A stretch of DNA of 64,000 bases from NCBI GenBank assembly GCA_035653615.1, contig DASRBN010000037.1:63736-127735 (forward strand). Direction: 5' to 3'. The position numbers were made by a program, and so were the translations under genes. Positions 46,645-55,547 of this stretch are shown here, piece after piece. Numbering within the stretch: the first letter of the stretch is position 1; the number at the start of each line of letters is the position of its first letter. This DNA is from Ktedonobacteraceae bacterium. GTDB lineage: Bacteria; Chloroflexota; Ktedonobacteria; Ktedonobacterales; Ktedonobacteraceae. Under the pieces are notes generated by a model that was not told the origin of the DNA, did no database searches, and saw nothing but the letters and a program-made list of their open reading frames with translations.

Positions 46645-47018
46645 AGAAAATCCTCATCGTCGAAGATGAGCCAGATATCGTCGAAATCATGCAGGTCATG
46701 CTAGAAGATGCTGGCTACCTCATTGAAACAAGCAATCAGGGCAACGAACTGCAACAACTCGACGCCCATCTCCTGCCGGACCTGATTATCCTGGATGTCC
46801 TCATCTATGGCAAAGATGGGCGTGAGCTTGCCCGCTATCTCAAAAGCCAGCCGCAGACAATGCATATCCCTATCCTTATGGTCTCCGCCCATCCCATGGC
46901 CAAAGCGGAAGCAGAGGCCCTCGGCGTCGAAGACTTCCTGGACAAACCATTCGAAATGGAAGACTTCTTATCAAAAGTCGCCTACCACCTGCAAGAGAAT
47001 GGCGCCACTGGAGCGTAG
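46641..47018 (+). CDS. Single-domain response regulator
   Basis: A 125-residue receiver domain without an output domain. The acidic pocket is E-D-E near the N-terminus, the phosphorylated residue is Asp52 (I-I-L-D-V-L), and the conserved Lys lies in L-D-K-P-F. It is translationally coupled to the upstream histidine kinase. Without a DNA-binding or enzymatic output it may pass phosphate on, or act by protein binding as CheY-like regulators do. Confidence 0.92.
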   Translation: MKKILIVEDEPDIVEIMQVMLEDAGYLIETSNQGNELQQLDAHLLPDLIILDVLIYGKDGRELARYLKSQPQTMHIPILMVSAHPMAKAEAEALGVEDFLDKPFEMEDFLSKVAYHLQENGATGA

Positions 47019-47033
47019 GGGCCGCCAATTCGT

Positions 47034-47088
47034 GTCATGCTGAGCGCAAGATGCCGAAGCCGTGAGCGGAGCGAATGGGGAAGAATCT
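47034..47088. repeat. Degenerate family 1 repeat copy
   Basis: GTCATGCTGAGCG (47034-47046) and GAGCGAATGGGGAAGAATC (47070-47088) are a diverged, interrupted version of the inverted 28-base unit. It lies in the gap after the response regulator gene. Confidence 0.4.
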
Positions 47089-47241
47089 TTCTAAGCAGGC
47101 TCTTCGGCATTGAAATAGACTGGCCGGTGTATGTGTTCTTCATGATAGAATGATTTGTCTGCAAATGAGCTTGTATAAATGAATGCGGCCCCGGCAGCCG
47201 GGTTTATTCGTTTAAGCTTTGTCCTACAAGGAGCAACAACA

Positions 47242-48225
47242 ATGCAATTAGGTGGCATTCACCACGTGACGGCGGTAACCGGCAACGCTTCCCGCAACGT
47301 CGCGTTCTATACACAGGTGCTTGGCATGCGCCTGACCAAGAAGACCGTCAATCAGGACGATGTCTCTGCCTATCACCTCTTCTACGGCGACGAACTTGGT
47401 CGTCCTGGCACCGACCTTACTTTCTTTGAATGGCCCGATATCGGATTTCAACGCCCCGGCGCGGGAACAATCTCAACTCTATCTCTTGGCGTTACCGGTC
47501 GCGACGCGCTCGAATGGTGGGTCAGACGTTTTGAGAATTTCCAGGTTTCTCATGATGGTATTCAGACGCGCGGGGACGGTGATCAGCTGGTGCTGCCATT
47601 TCGCGACCCCGAAGGGCAGCGTCTCGAACTGGTCGACGATGGCGGAAAGCTGGTAAGCACGCCCTGGCGTAAGAGTCCCGTTCCTGCCGAGATGGCGATT
47701 CGTGGCTTCTATGCCGTGCGGCTCACGTTGCGTTCGCTCGAATCCTCGGAGCGTTTTCTGACCGGAGTGCTTGGTTTCCGGCGCGCCGGCTCGTATTCCA
47801 CCCCCCAGCAAACGCCTGTCACTATCTTCGAGGTCGGCCCCGGAGGAGCGGGCGCCGAGGTGCATGTGGAGGTCGATCCCCAGGCTCCTTTCCATCGCTT
47901 CGTCGGGATTGGAGGCGTTCACCACGTCGCATTCCGCACCCCAAATTATGAAGAGCATCGCCAGTGGAGGGAGCGCATCGCCAGAGTTCATCCAGGCGTG
48001 ACTCCTGTCATCGATCGTTTCTACTTCCGCTCCATCTACTTCCGCGAGCCGGGAGGGGTACTCTTCGAAATTGCCACCGATGAGCCAGGTTTTACCATTG
48101 ATGAAGATGTCGATACGCTCGGAGAAAGGCTCTCGCTGCCGCCTTTCCTGGAGCCGAAACGCCAGCTTATCGAGGCCCATTTGAAGCCGATCACACCTGT
48201 TGATCTGACGCCTCTCAGCCGGTAA
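47242..48225 (+). CDS. VOC-family ring-cleaving dioxygenase-like protein
   Basis: A 327-residue protein with two tandem glyoxalase/extradiol (VOC) modules. Metal-ligand positions are readable as His in G-G-I-H-H-V near the N-terminus, His in G-V-H-H-V-A-F in the second half and Glu in L-F-E-I-A-T-D-E-P-G. It resembles MhqA/MhqO proteins, which open hydroquinone or catechol rings and respond to quinone stress. ATG 47242 follows AAGGAG; the frame to 47179 is not needed. A strong terminator follows at 48244-48282, so this is a single-gene unit. Confidence 0.85.
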   Translation: MQLGGIHHVTAVTGNASRNVAFYTQVLGMRLTKKTVNQDDVSAYHLFYGDELGRPGTDLTFFEWPDIGFQRPGAGTISTLSLGVTGRDALEWWVRRFENFQVSHDGIQTRGDGDQLVLPFRDPEGQRLELVDDGGKLVSTPWRKSPVPAEMAIRGFYAVRLTLRSLESSERFLTGVLGFRRAGSYSTPQQTPVTIFEVGPGGAGAEVHVEVDPQAPFHRFVGIGGVHHVAFRTPNYEEHRQWRERIARVHPGVTPVIDRFYFRSIYFREPGGVLFEIATDEPGFTIDEDVDTLGERLSLPPFLEPKRQLIEAHLKPITPVDLTPLSR

Positions 48226-48243
48226 TGCTGAACTTCCACAAGG

Positions 48244-48282
48244 CGGGCAATGGTGAGACCAGTTCCACCATTGCCCGTTTTT
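48244..48282 (+). terminator. Rho-independent terminator after the VOC dioxygenase gene
   Basis: CGGGCAATGGTG (48244-48255) and CACCATTGCCCG (48266-48277) form a perfect 12-bp stem followed by TTTTT. Confidence 0.9.
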
Positions 48283-48516
48283 CATGTCCTTTCTGCAATG
48301 GAACTGTACAGACGTTTCCCCTTGCATTCCTCACCCGCGCTTTGTATAATCTCCTTATGATAGGAGACATGCTATCCGAATCTCAGCTATTGGCCAGCGA
48401 ATGCGACGAATTCTCTTCTTTTTTCGTTAAAATGAATAGGTGATACTGCCTGCCTGATGCCTGAGCAGGTGGGGATAACGAATCATTTCGCTCTTGCTCT
48501 CAGAAAGGGAACATGT

Positions 48517-49170
48517 ATGTACGGGGTAGTCAAAACACTGGATATCGACCAACAAAAACAGCTTCTGCAGGATTGTAGCAGCCTCATCAGCGCCGCGCCT
48601 CTCTACAGCAACTACGCGCCTCGCAGAGGCATAGGCAGGCGTGACTGTAGTGGCAACTGTGAAAGCTGTTTCGCAGGGGGAAACGTCATACAGGCCACCT
48701 ACAAAAACACCAACTTTGGGCGCTGGGGATATTATGCACCCCCTTGCGGTTCCAGGTACGTTGAGAAGCATCCCACAACAGGAGAGCCATTTCCGCCCAT
48801 CCCTGCAAGCATTCTCGCTGTTTGCAAAGAAGTTGCAGATGCCTACGGATTTGAGTATGAGGCACAGTCGGCCTACCTGTCTTACTACCCCCCTGGCGCA
48901 TCCATTGGACGCCACCAGGACTATGAAGAGAAAATCAACCGGCCTGTCATCTCTATTAGCTTTGGCGAAGACGGCATCTTCGAATTTGGCGGCCTTGAGC
49001 GTTTCGGGCCGTATGAGGAAATCGTGCTTCATTCCGGTGACGTATTCATCTTTGGCGGAGAGCATCGCTACTGCTATCACAGCGTCAAGAAAATCATTCC
49101 AGATACCAGGCCTGCTGAGCTTGGCCTCGACCCCGTCAGGATCAGTATCACCATCAGGCAATATGAATAA
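48517..49170 (+). CDS. alkB: AlkB-like 2-oxoglutarate/Fe(II) dioxygenase
   Basis: A 217-residue dioxygenase that likely removes methyl or other alkyl lesions from DNA or RNA bases. Iron ligands are in G-R-H-Q-D-Y (His-x-Asp) and C-Y-H-S-V. The 2-oxoglutarate-binding arginines are in R-I-S-I-T-I-R near the end, and Y-L-S-Y-Y-P-P-G-A precedes the iron motif as in AlkB. ATG 48517 follows AAAGGGA and gives nearly the length of the E. coli enzyme; an in-frame ATG at 48457 adds 20 residues. A Cys-rich patch (D-C-S-G-N-C-E-S-C) at about residues 44-52 is unusual. A small gene follows about 40 bases on. Confidence 0.87.
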   Translation: MYGVVKTLDIDQQKQLLQDCSSLISAAPLYSNYAPRRGIGRRDCSGNCESCFAGGNVIQATYKNTNFGRWGYYAPPCGSRYVEKHPTTGEPFPPIPASILAVCKEVADAYGFEYEAQSAYLSYYPPGASIGRHQDYEEKINRPVISISFGEDGIFEFGGLERFGPYEEIVLHSGDVFIFGGEHRYCYHSVKKIIPDTRPAELGLDPVRISITIRQYE

Positions 49171-49210
49171 TTTCCCAAAAAAGGCTGTCGCGGGCAGAAA
49201 GGAAATGCAC

Positions 49211-49549
49211 ATGCTCCAGGAACTCCAAAGCAAACTCATAGCAGCCCGGAACTTTGAACTGGTCGCGCAGTTCGGGGACTGGTACTTTCTCCTGCGCAAA
49301 GGCGGCCTGAAAGGCAGGATTACCTGCTACTGGGATCAGGATCAAGATTGCCTGGGATATGCCGCGCCGGAACGCCTCTGGGAGGTGGCAGAGGACATCT
49401 TGAAACTTGAGGAGCAGATGCAGGAGCGCGGGCATCCTCTCTCCGCCATTCCCCTGGAGCTATGGCATGAAGAAACCAGGCCGGACGCCGAGGTACGGCG
49501 CCTGGAGAAGGTGTTGAGCCAGCATCAGCGCAGCGCCACCTCTCGCTGA
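49211..49549 (+). CDS. Hypothetical protein downstream of alkB
   Basis: A 112-residue soluble protein beginning M-L-Q-E-L-Q-S-K-L. The frame extends far upstream but overlaps alkB. ATG 49211 with GAAAGGA eight bases before it is the best start (ATG 49205 is also possible). It has a mixed beta region (F-G-D-W-Y-F-L-L-R-K-G, I-T-C-Y-W-D-Q) and a charged helical tail. No family is recognised. It is probably co-transcribed with alkB. Confidence 0.6.
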   Translation: MLQELQSKLIAARNFELVAQFGDWYFLLRKGGLKGRITCYWDQDQDCLGYAAPERLWEVAEDILKLEEQMQERGHPLSAIPLELWHEETRPDAEVRRLEKVLSQHQRSATSR

Positions 49550-49555
49550 TAGCTT

Positions 49556-49750
49556 TCAGGACTCTTCATCGCCATCGTCGTCTTCGGGAGAGCAATTGAT
49601 GGTCACAATATCGACAGGCACCATCTCGAAAACCTGCAATAATGCCCTACCCACGATATCCTCGATCATGAGCTCATTGCGCTGCTCATCACCTGCAAGC
49701 AGCTCTGAGTTCCTATCGGCGCAGTGGACGCGCACCTGGACCGTTCGCAT
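49556..49750 (-). CDS. Small acidic-tailed hypothetical protein
   Basis: A 64-residue protein starting M-R-T-V-Q-V-R-V-H-C at ATG 49750, which has a strong GGGGAAGGAAAGG site. A beta-strand start and helix are followed by a tail ending E-D-D-D-G-D-E-E-S. It has no recognised family. Its stop lies 7 bases from the convergent gene's stop. The frame is open to 49870 but without support. Confidence 0.55.
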   Translation of the reverse strand: MRTVQVRVHCADRNSELLAGDEQRNELMIEDIVGRALLQVFEMVPVDIVTINCSPEDDDGDEES

Positions 49751-49934
49751 AGCCTTTCCTTCCCCTCTCTGTTGCGATCTTTCACCTCTACGATGAATTG
49801 AGACCGCGTACAAAACAACGTCTCTCTGATAAGAGAGAGCTATTGCGTTGGCGCGCGAGTACCGGTACAATGGGAAGCAAGAAACGTAGTAGCCATCTGG
49901 GAACTCGCCATGCCAACTCTATACGAAGTATGCG

Positions 49935-49986
49935 CTATCTGATTGCTAGCAACCAGTCGTATTTTTATCAAAAATTTATCAGATAG
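49935..49986. other. Inverted repeat upstream of the NB-ARC/TPR gene
   Basis: CTATCTGAT (49935-49943) and ATCAGATAG (49978-49986) are perfect complements around 34 AT-rich bases. It lies about 80 bases before the ATG of the XRE/NB-ARC/TPR gene and could be an operator pair or leader structure. Confidence 0.4.
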
Positions 49987-50067
49987 ATCTCGATAGCAGC
50001 GGATACAGGTTCCAGGTGTTGCTTCCCACTCGCAAAACGGGCGCAATTTGTAAGGAGGCAGGGAGCG

Positions 50068-52332
50068 ATGACAGATGACAGGATATCCTCCGTGAATACT
50101 CGCCTGCGTAAGGCTCGCGCAGAGCAAGGCTGGACGCAGAAGGATCTGGCCAGGGAGTTGGGTACGACAGACGTCAATGTCAGCCGCTGGGAAAAAAACA
50201 AAACCTCTCCCAGCGCTTATTATCAGCGGAAACTCAGCGAACTCTTCGGCAAAACACCTGCCGAGCTTGGTTTAGTATCTCCACCATCATCCGATGACAG
50301 GATAGTGGATATCCCCATTGCCCAGAGTCCCTATTTCACGGGCCGCGAAAAGCTGCTAGAAACGCTGAACAAACGGCTCTCGACCACGCGTGTGGCCGCG
50401 TTGACTCAGGCACAGGCGCTCTATGGGCTCGGCGGCATCGGCAAAACTCAGACAGCGGCTGAATACGCCTTTCGCTATAGCCACGAGTATACTCATGTCT
50501 TCTGGGTGCTGGCCGCCAGCAGCGACACCCTCATCGCCGACTTTGTGAAACTGGCCAACTCGCTCAAGCTGCCGGAAAAAGACTCGCAGCATCAACACCA
50601 GATCGTAAACGCCGTCAAGCGCTGGCTGGCGACCCACGAAGGCTGGCTGATGATCCTGGACAACGCTGATGACCTGCCGCAGGCACGACAGTTTCTGCCT
50701 GCCAACCACAAAGGCTTTGTGCTCTACACCACCCGTGCCCAGGCTTCGGGCGGCATTGCCGCCAGCATCGAAGTGCAGCAATTGAACCAGCAGGATGGCT
50801 CCCTGCTGCTGCTGCATTGCGCTAAACTGCTGGAGATAGAGGACACCCTCGATCAAGCGCAGCCGCAGGATCGTGCCGCCGCCGAGCGCATCGTCAAAGA
50901 GGTCGAGGGATTGCCGCTGGCCATCGTGCAGGCCGGCGCCTATATCGAAGAAACCGGGTGCAGCCTGCAGGATTACCTGAGCATCTATGCAGTCAACCGC
51001 AAAGCATTACTGGAGCATCGCAGCGAGCTCTTGCTCGGCTATCCCGGTACGGTTGCCACCACCTGGACGCTCTCCTTTGAGCAGGTCAAAAAGGAGAGCG
51101 CTGCCGCTGCCGATGTATTGTGCGTATGCACGTTCCTGGCCCCGGATGTCATCCCCGAAGAGATGCTGGCGCGAGGCGCATCTGAACTGGGTCCCATCCT
51201 CGAAGCTACCGCCATCAGCCCCTCGAAGTTGAACGAAGCCCTGCGCGTGCTGCGCCGCTACTCCCTGCTGCGCCGCAACGCAAGCACCCACACGCTCTCT
51301 ATTCATCGCCTCGTGCAAATCGTCCACCGCGACAGCATGGATCAGCAGACGCAACGCACCTGGGCCGAGCGCGCCGTGCGAGCGATGAATAGAGCTTTTC
51401 CTGAGATCGACTATAGCACCGACAAAAACTATCAGTATGATGTACAGTATTACCTGCCCCATATCGAGCAATGTGCCGCTCTCATCGCACAATACGAACT
51501 CCACTTCCCGCAGTCAGCACAACTACTGTACCAGGCCGGAGCTTTTCTGTATGTTCATGGATTCCATGCTCAATCTCAGGCCTTGCATCAGCAAAGCCTC
51601 GCCATTCGCGAACGACTCTTCGGAACCAATCATATAGCCGTTGCTGAAAGCCTCAACGCCCTCGCCATGCTTGCACGTCTTCAAGACAACTACCAGCAAG
51701 CAGAAAAATACCACCGGCAGGCCCTGCTCATTCGCGAAAAGATGCTTGGGCCAGAGCACCCCGCGACAGCCGAAAGTCTGAATAATCTCGGCGTGCTTTA
51801 CCGTAATCAGGGAAAGTATGAGCAAGCCGAGTCTTGTCTGCGACAGGCGCTCAGAATCCGTGAAAAGATGCTCGGCCAGCAGAACGCTAAAACCTGGATT
51901 ACCTTCGTCAACCTGGCAAAGCTGTATGTAGACCAGCGAAAGCATCAACAGGCCGAACAGCTTTTACTGCAAGCGCAACGAACCGCACAACAGGCTCTAC
52001 CGCCTGAGCATCCTTTCATTGCCCAAATTTTTAGTCTCTTCGCCAGCCTCTCTCAGCAACAGGGAAACAACACGCAGGCTGAAAACTTCTGGAAGCAGTC
52101 TATTGTGATCCTTGAAAAAGCGTTTGGCTCAGAGCATCCTACCGTCGCCGAGCAGCTCAACAACCTGGCAGAACTCTATGCTCTACAGGGCCGCAACTCA
52201 GAAGCCCAATCCTTTTGCCAGAGGGCCATCATGATTTGCGACAAGATGCTCTGGCCAGAACATCCTGATTCGATTGCCTATCGTAAGCATTTACACAGGA
52301 TTGTGAGCAAAAGAGAAGGTGGAGCTGGATGA
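50068..52332 (+). CDS. XRE-NB-ARC-TPR (STAND) regulator
   Basis: A 754-residue STAND protein. An XRE helix-turn-helix lies at about residues 10-65 (Q-K-D-L-A-R-E-L-G-T-T-D-V-N-V-S-R-W-E). The NB-ARC ATPase follows, with P-loop L-Y-G-L-G-G-I-G-K-T near residue 115 and L-M-I-L-D-N-A-D as Walker B. The C-terminal half has kinesin-light-chain-like TPRs of 42 residues (A-E-S-L-N-N-L-G-V-L-Y and similar). Such proteins switch when a ligand or partner binds the repeats and ATP drives assembly. Here the DNA-binding end suggests transcription control. ATG 50068 follows AAGGAGG. It has no obvious target next to it. Confidence 0.9.
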   Translation: MTDDRISSVNTRLRKARAEQGWTQKDLARELGTTDVNVSRWEKNKTSPSAYYQRKLSELFGKTPAELGLVSPPSSDDRIVDIPIAQSPYFTGREKLLETLNKRLSTTRVAALTQAQALYGLGGIGKTQTAAEYAFRYSHEYTHVFWVLAASSDTLIADFVKLANSLKLPEKDSQHQHQIVNAVKRWLATHEGWLMILDNADDLPQARQFLPANHKGFVLYTTRAQASGGIAASIEVQQLNQQDGSLLLLHCAKLLEIEDTLDQAQPQDRAAAERIVKEVEGLPLAIVQAGAYIEETGCSLQDYLSIYAVNRKALLEHRSELLLGYPGTVATTWTLSFEQVKKESAAAADVLCVCTFLAPDVIPEEMLARGASELGPILEATAISPSKLNEALRVLRRYSLLRRNASTHTLSIHRLVQIVHRDSMDQQTQRTWAERAVRAMNRAFPEIDYSTDKNYQYDVQYYLPHIEQCAALIAQYELHFPQSAQLLYQAGAFLYVHGFHAQSQALHQQSLAIRERLFGTNHIAVAESLNALAMLARLQDNYQQAEKYHRQALLIREKMLGPEHPATAESLNNLGVLYRNQGKYEQAESCLRQALRIREKMLGQQNAKTWITFVNLAKLYVDQRKHQQAEQLLLQAQRTAQQALPPEHPFIAQIFSLFASLSQQQGNNTQAENFWKQSIVILEKAFGSEHPTVAEQLNNLAELYALQGRNSEAQSFCQRAIMICDKMLWPEHPDSIAYRKHLHRIVSKREGGAG

Positions 52333-52389
52333 GAAGTCACTATCCAGCCCCGCCCGTGCATCAAGGGAGCCAGAACCTATCGTTTTACA

Positions 52390-52596
52390 CTAGCAATCAT
52401 CCGTCGCATACCCTGGACATTGTCCGTCAGGATTGGCGCCCGATCCCGTTGGCTTCCCCATCGCCAGCGCGTACCTGGCGGAACCCACCTGGTGGCTCGA
52501 AGCCATATGAGCGATTGACCCCATTCCCAGCGAAAGCCCGCTTAGCAACGTTACTCCCAACGCAATTGCCACAAAGATAGAACGTACCTTCTTCAT
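52390..52596 (-). CDS. Small secreted peptide
   Basis: A 68-residue protein with a clear signal peptide: M-K-K-V-R, then about 20 hydrophobic residues, with likely cleavage near residues 28-33. The mature part is about 35-40 residues, rich in Gly, Ala and Ser, ending G-Q-C-P-G-Y-A-T-D-D-C with two cysteines. ATG 52596 follows AGAAGGAG, and a promoter lies at 52709-52737, so it is very likely real despite its size. It sits between two STAND regulator genes. A role as an extracellular signal or small disulfide peptide is possible but not shown. Confidence 0.65.
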   Translation of the reverse strand: MKKVRSIFVAIALGVTLLSGLSLGMGSIAHMASSHQVGSARYALAMGKPTGSGANPDGQCPGYATDDC

Positions 52597-52708
52597 CGTT
52601 ACTCCTTCTGCTTTTCAAGCATGTGAAATCCATTTCGTCCCTCCCTTGCCATTGCTCGGGATGGGTTCTCGGTCGAGCGGGCCCTGTGTCGTTCCGATGT
52701 ACATGAGA

Positions 52709-52737
52709 AGTATAAGTTGAAAAGAGAGGCAGGTAAA
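52709..52737 (-). promoter_or_regulatory. Promoter of the small secreted peptide
   Basis: On the minus strand TTTACC (52732-52737) and TATACT (52709-52714) are separated by 17 bases. The leader to ATG 52596 would be about 105 bases. Confidence 0.55.
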
Positions 52738-52865
52738 CACCATTTATGTAACACTTGAAGGACAATAAAGGGATACTAGAGGGTCATTTAGGGGACATTA
52801 CTTTTTGTGGGGAGGATGGCCAGGTTGTAACAATTGATTTGGATGCTGAACAGGGGATGGCTGGT

Positions 52866-52907
52866 AAAAAAGAGAGCGAAGCGGCACTTTCTAGTGCCGC
52901 TTCGCTC
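52866..52907 (-). terminator. Rho-independent terminator of the NB-ARC/WD40 gene
   Basis: GAGCGAAGCGGCACT (52874-52888) and AGTGCCGCTTCGCTC (52893-52907) form a perfect 15-bp stem with a 4-base loop. On the minus strand it is followed by TCTTTTTT, about 60 bases after the stop of the gene ending at 52966. Confidence 0.9.
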
Positions 52908-52965
52908 GTTTTGGTTCGATTGAGATTGTAGGCCAATCAGGAGATGCAAGGAAGGAGCCTGCCGA

Positions 52966-55218
52966 TTATTCCTCTTCGATTGCTCCCAGTACGCGCAGGT
53001 TGGCTTTTTGGGTTTCCGTTAATCCCTGGGCGTGGCTGATGTTCATGCGCTCGTAGGGTCTTTCCGCGATCAAGGTATGGAGGCAGCGGTAGCTTTGCGT
53101 GTCCCAACTGCGTATCGTTCCATCGTCGCTGCTGCTGCTGAGCATGTGCCCATCGGGGCTGAAGGCTACCCACCTTATGCGCTGTGTATGGCCCTGAAGC
53201 GTCTGAAAACAACGGCCGGAGCGCGTATCCCAGATGCGAATCGCCTGATCATCGCTGCCACTGGCCAGCTTGCTTCCGTCGGGACTGAAGGCGATGCTCC
53301 TGGCGCGGTTGGTATGACCCTGTAAAAGGCTAAGGCATTCGCCCGAAGCGCTATCCCATAATCGCACGTTCGCGTCATCGCTACTGCTTGCCAGTAAACT
53401 GCCATCAGGAGAGAATGCCAGGGACCAGACGCCATCACTATGCCCGCGGCAGGTAAGGCACAATGTCCCGCTAAGGCTGTCGTAGACCAGAATATCCCCA
53501 CTGCTTGTACCGGCGGCAGTATGACCAATCGGGCTGCATGCGACCGAGAGGATATTGCCGAAGGTATTGGAGAAGATGGGCGAGATGAAATGCGCGTGGG
53601 CAAAATTGACTTCAGGGAGCATCACGCCCTGTACATAGGCCTGGCGTATCACAGGGTGAGAAAAGTCCATGCCGCGTAGATCACTATGCAGATGGCTCAG
53701 GAGATTGAGGAGATTGCCTGCCAGGTAGCCAGGTTGCTGCGCGTTGCGCCGGCGCTGGGCGTCCAGCATATTTCTTGCTCTCTGCGCGATGTCCTCTTTA
53801 CCGGATTTCGCAAGCAGGCGCTGCGCTATGGGCGCGAGCAGGAGACGTACCTGGCTGTCACGCACGTAATCTTTTGCCTGCGCCTTGCATAAAGCAAACT
53901 GGGTCCATGTTTCGGGCACTTCCGCATCGAAATCCTCACAGGTGCGCTCGACCAGGCGCATGGTAACATATTCTAGTATCACCGGCTGCAGAGTGAATTG
54001 GGTCGGTCCGCGCGGCTCTATTAAGGAGCGGCGGCGCAAGGAACTAAGCGTCTCGAATACTATACCTCTCGATATCGGACGCGCCAGGTTCGTGTGCAGG
54101 TCGTCTAGCGATACTGGCTCTCGCTCAATCGCCAGCCAGTACATAATGTCGCGCTCTTGTGCTGACAGGCGCTCAAATTGTTGTGCCAGCATATCGTTGA
54201 TGCCACCAAATGCCAGCGTTTCCTCCTCTAAGAAGCTGCTGATATTGCCGGCGAAGAGTTCCTGGATGGGCTCCGAGACGAGACGCAGCGCCAGCGGATT
54301 GCCCGAATAGCGCTCGACGAGGGCTTGCCACTGGGCATCTGAGCCGGACAGGTCTTTGTCTTGCAGTACCTGTTGTCCCACTTCCGGGGGCAGGCCGGAA
54401 AGCGGCAGAGACCGGACGGGCGATTTGCTTCCCTCCAATTGAGCCACTTCTTTCGGCTTCTCCCGGCTTGTAATGAGCAGGCAGCTTGTGTGCCTTGCCT
54501 CTCCCACTCGCTGCAACAATCTGCCATAAGCATTATATCCGTCGCGAAAGCGGCCCGCGCTCTGCCCTGCCGCAAGGACGGAGTCGAAGTTATCCAGCAC
54601 CAGCAGGCAGCGGTGATCGCGCATGAGGGAAATCAGCAAAGATATCTCGTCATCGCTATTTCCTGGCAGATTGGCATAATGTTGGTGCGAAATGAACGCT
54701 ATGCACTGGCGCAAGAAGATTTCCGGCGGAGGAGCGTTTTGCAGGGAGCGCCAGAAGACATACTCCAAATCCTGCTTTGCCTGCCTGGCAACTGTGGCTG
54801 CAACGGCAGTTTTACCCACGCCCCCCACGCCCACAATAGCCACAACCCGGCTGCGCAAAACTTTTATCCAGTGCGCCAGGACAGCCTGCTCTTCCTCTCG
54901 TCCATAAAGAGGAACAACATCGGGTGCTTCGCCCCAATCTTCTCGCGAGAACGAGGATGATGCGATAGGATGGTCCGGCAGCGGTGCCGGCAAGGTCTTT
55001 GTGGAGTTTTCTCCGACCAACCCTAGCTCTTCGACATCCTTCCCAAACAGCTTAGCAAGGTGCTGGCGATGGTATGGGCGCGGGATGCCTTCACCTCTTT
55101 CCCAGCGACCAATAGTTTTCTGATCGCATGCTATCTTTTCAGCAAGGTCGGCCTGCGACCAGCCGCGCAATTCCCGTTCGTAGCGCAACTGCTTAGAAAA
55201 AGGTCGGTCACCGGTCAC
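52966..55218 (-). CDS. XRE-NB-ARC-WD40 (STAND) regulator
   Basis: A 750-residue STAND protein: an XRE helix-turn-helix (about residues 8-60, Q-A-D-L-A-E-K-I-A-C-D-Q-K-T-I-G-R-W-E), an NB-ARC domain with P-loop V-G-V-G-G-V-G-K-T and Walker B L-L-V-L-D-N-F-D, a helical winged region, and C-terminal WD40 repeats (three full S-F-S-P-D-G type blades plus one divergent blade). The tail R-P-Y-E-R-M-N-I followed by G-L-T-E-T-Q-K resembles an ending I associate with Ktedonobacterial NB-ARC/WD40 proteins. Three to four blades are too few for one closed propeller. The start is GTG 55218 with GGAGG five bases before it; a consensus promoter at 55279-55307 lies inside the longer frame and excludes it. Confidence 0.88.
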   Translation of the reverse strand: MTGDRPFSKQLRYERELRGWSQADLAEKIACDQKTIGRWERGEGIPRPYHRQHLAKLFGKDVEELGLVGENSTKTLPAPLPDHPIASSSFSREDWGEAPDVVPLYGREEEQAVLAHWIKVLRSRVVAIVGVGGVGKTAVAATVARQAKQDLEYVFWRSLQNAPPPEIFLRQCIAFISHQHYANLPGNSDDEISLLISLMRDHRCLLVLDNFDSVLAAGQSAGRFRDGYNAYGRLLQRVGEARHTSCLLITSREKPKEVAQLEGSKSPVRSLPLSGLPPEVGQQVLQDKDLSGSDAQWQALVERYSGNPLALRLVSEPIQELFAGNISSFLEEETLAFGGINDMLAQQFERLSAQERDIMYWLAIEREPVSLDDLHTNLARPISRGIVFETLSSLRRRSLIEPRGPTQFTLQPVILEYVTMRLVERTCEDFDAEVPETWTQFALCKAQAKDYVRDSQVRLLLAPIAQRLLAKSGKEDIAQRARNMLDAQRRRNAQQPGYLAGNLLNLLSHLHSDLRGMDFSHPVIRQAYVQGVMLPEVNFAHAHFISPIFSNTFGNILSVACSPIGHTAAGTSSGDILVYDSLSGTLCLTCRGHSDGVWSLAFSPDGSLLASSSDDANVRLWDSASGECLSLLQGHTNRARSIAFSPDGSKLASGSDDQAIRIWDTRSGRCFQTLQGHTQRIRWVAFSPDGHMLSSSSDDGTIRSWDTQSYRCLHTLIAERPYERMNISHAQGLTETQKANLRVLGAIEEE

Positions 55219-55278
55219 ACATGCCTCCGTAAACAGACGCGTCTTGCATGCATAGCAGGAAATGCTACATCTAGAGCT

Positions 55279-55307
55279 ACTATACGATACATCCATCCCT
55301 TTTTCAA
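55279..55307 (-). promoter_or_regulatory. Promoter of the NB-ARC/WD40 gene
   Basis: On the minus strand TTGAAA (55302-55307) and TATAGT (55279-55284) are exactly 17 bases apart. Transcription would start near 55272, about 54 bases before GTG 55218. Confidence 0.7.
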
Positions 55308-55547
55308 CTGGCGGCCATATAATTGTTTGATCAGCGCCCGCTCCCGCCTTCTCTCCCTGCTCGCTCAACCAGGCAGCCTCTCTTTCCCTCTATCCTCCGT
55401 ATCTCCCCCTCTTTCCTTGCCTATCGCGCACTTCTGCGGTACCATGATGACGTGCCTGTTCATAACAGGCAACCATCAGCAGGCTTCCTGCCGTCCAGTT
55501 TCCTATCAGTTTCACGCTTTGCACAACAGAAAGGTGGGCAATAGTCC

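Noticed and set aside
48641-49210. 302-codon frame covering alkB in another phase
   Set aside because: Only its last 112 codons lie outside alkB; the upstream part is a shadow of the AlkB gene.
50068-55218. STAND genes as Avs-type anti-phage proteins
   Set aside because: Both carry N-terminal DNA-binding helix-turn-helix domains and no nuclease or other killing effector, so regulation is more likely.
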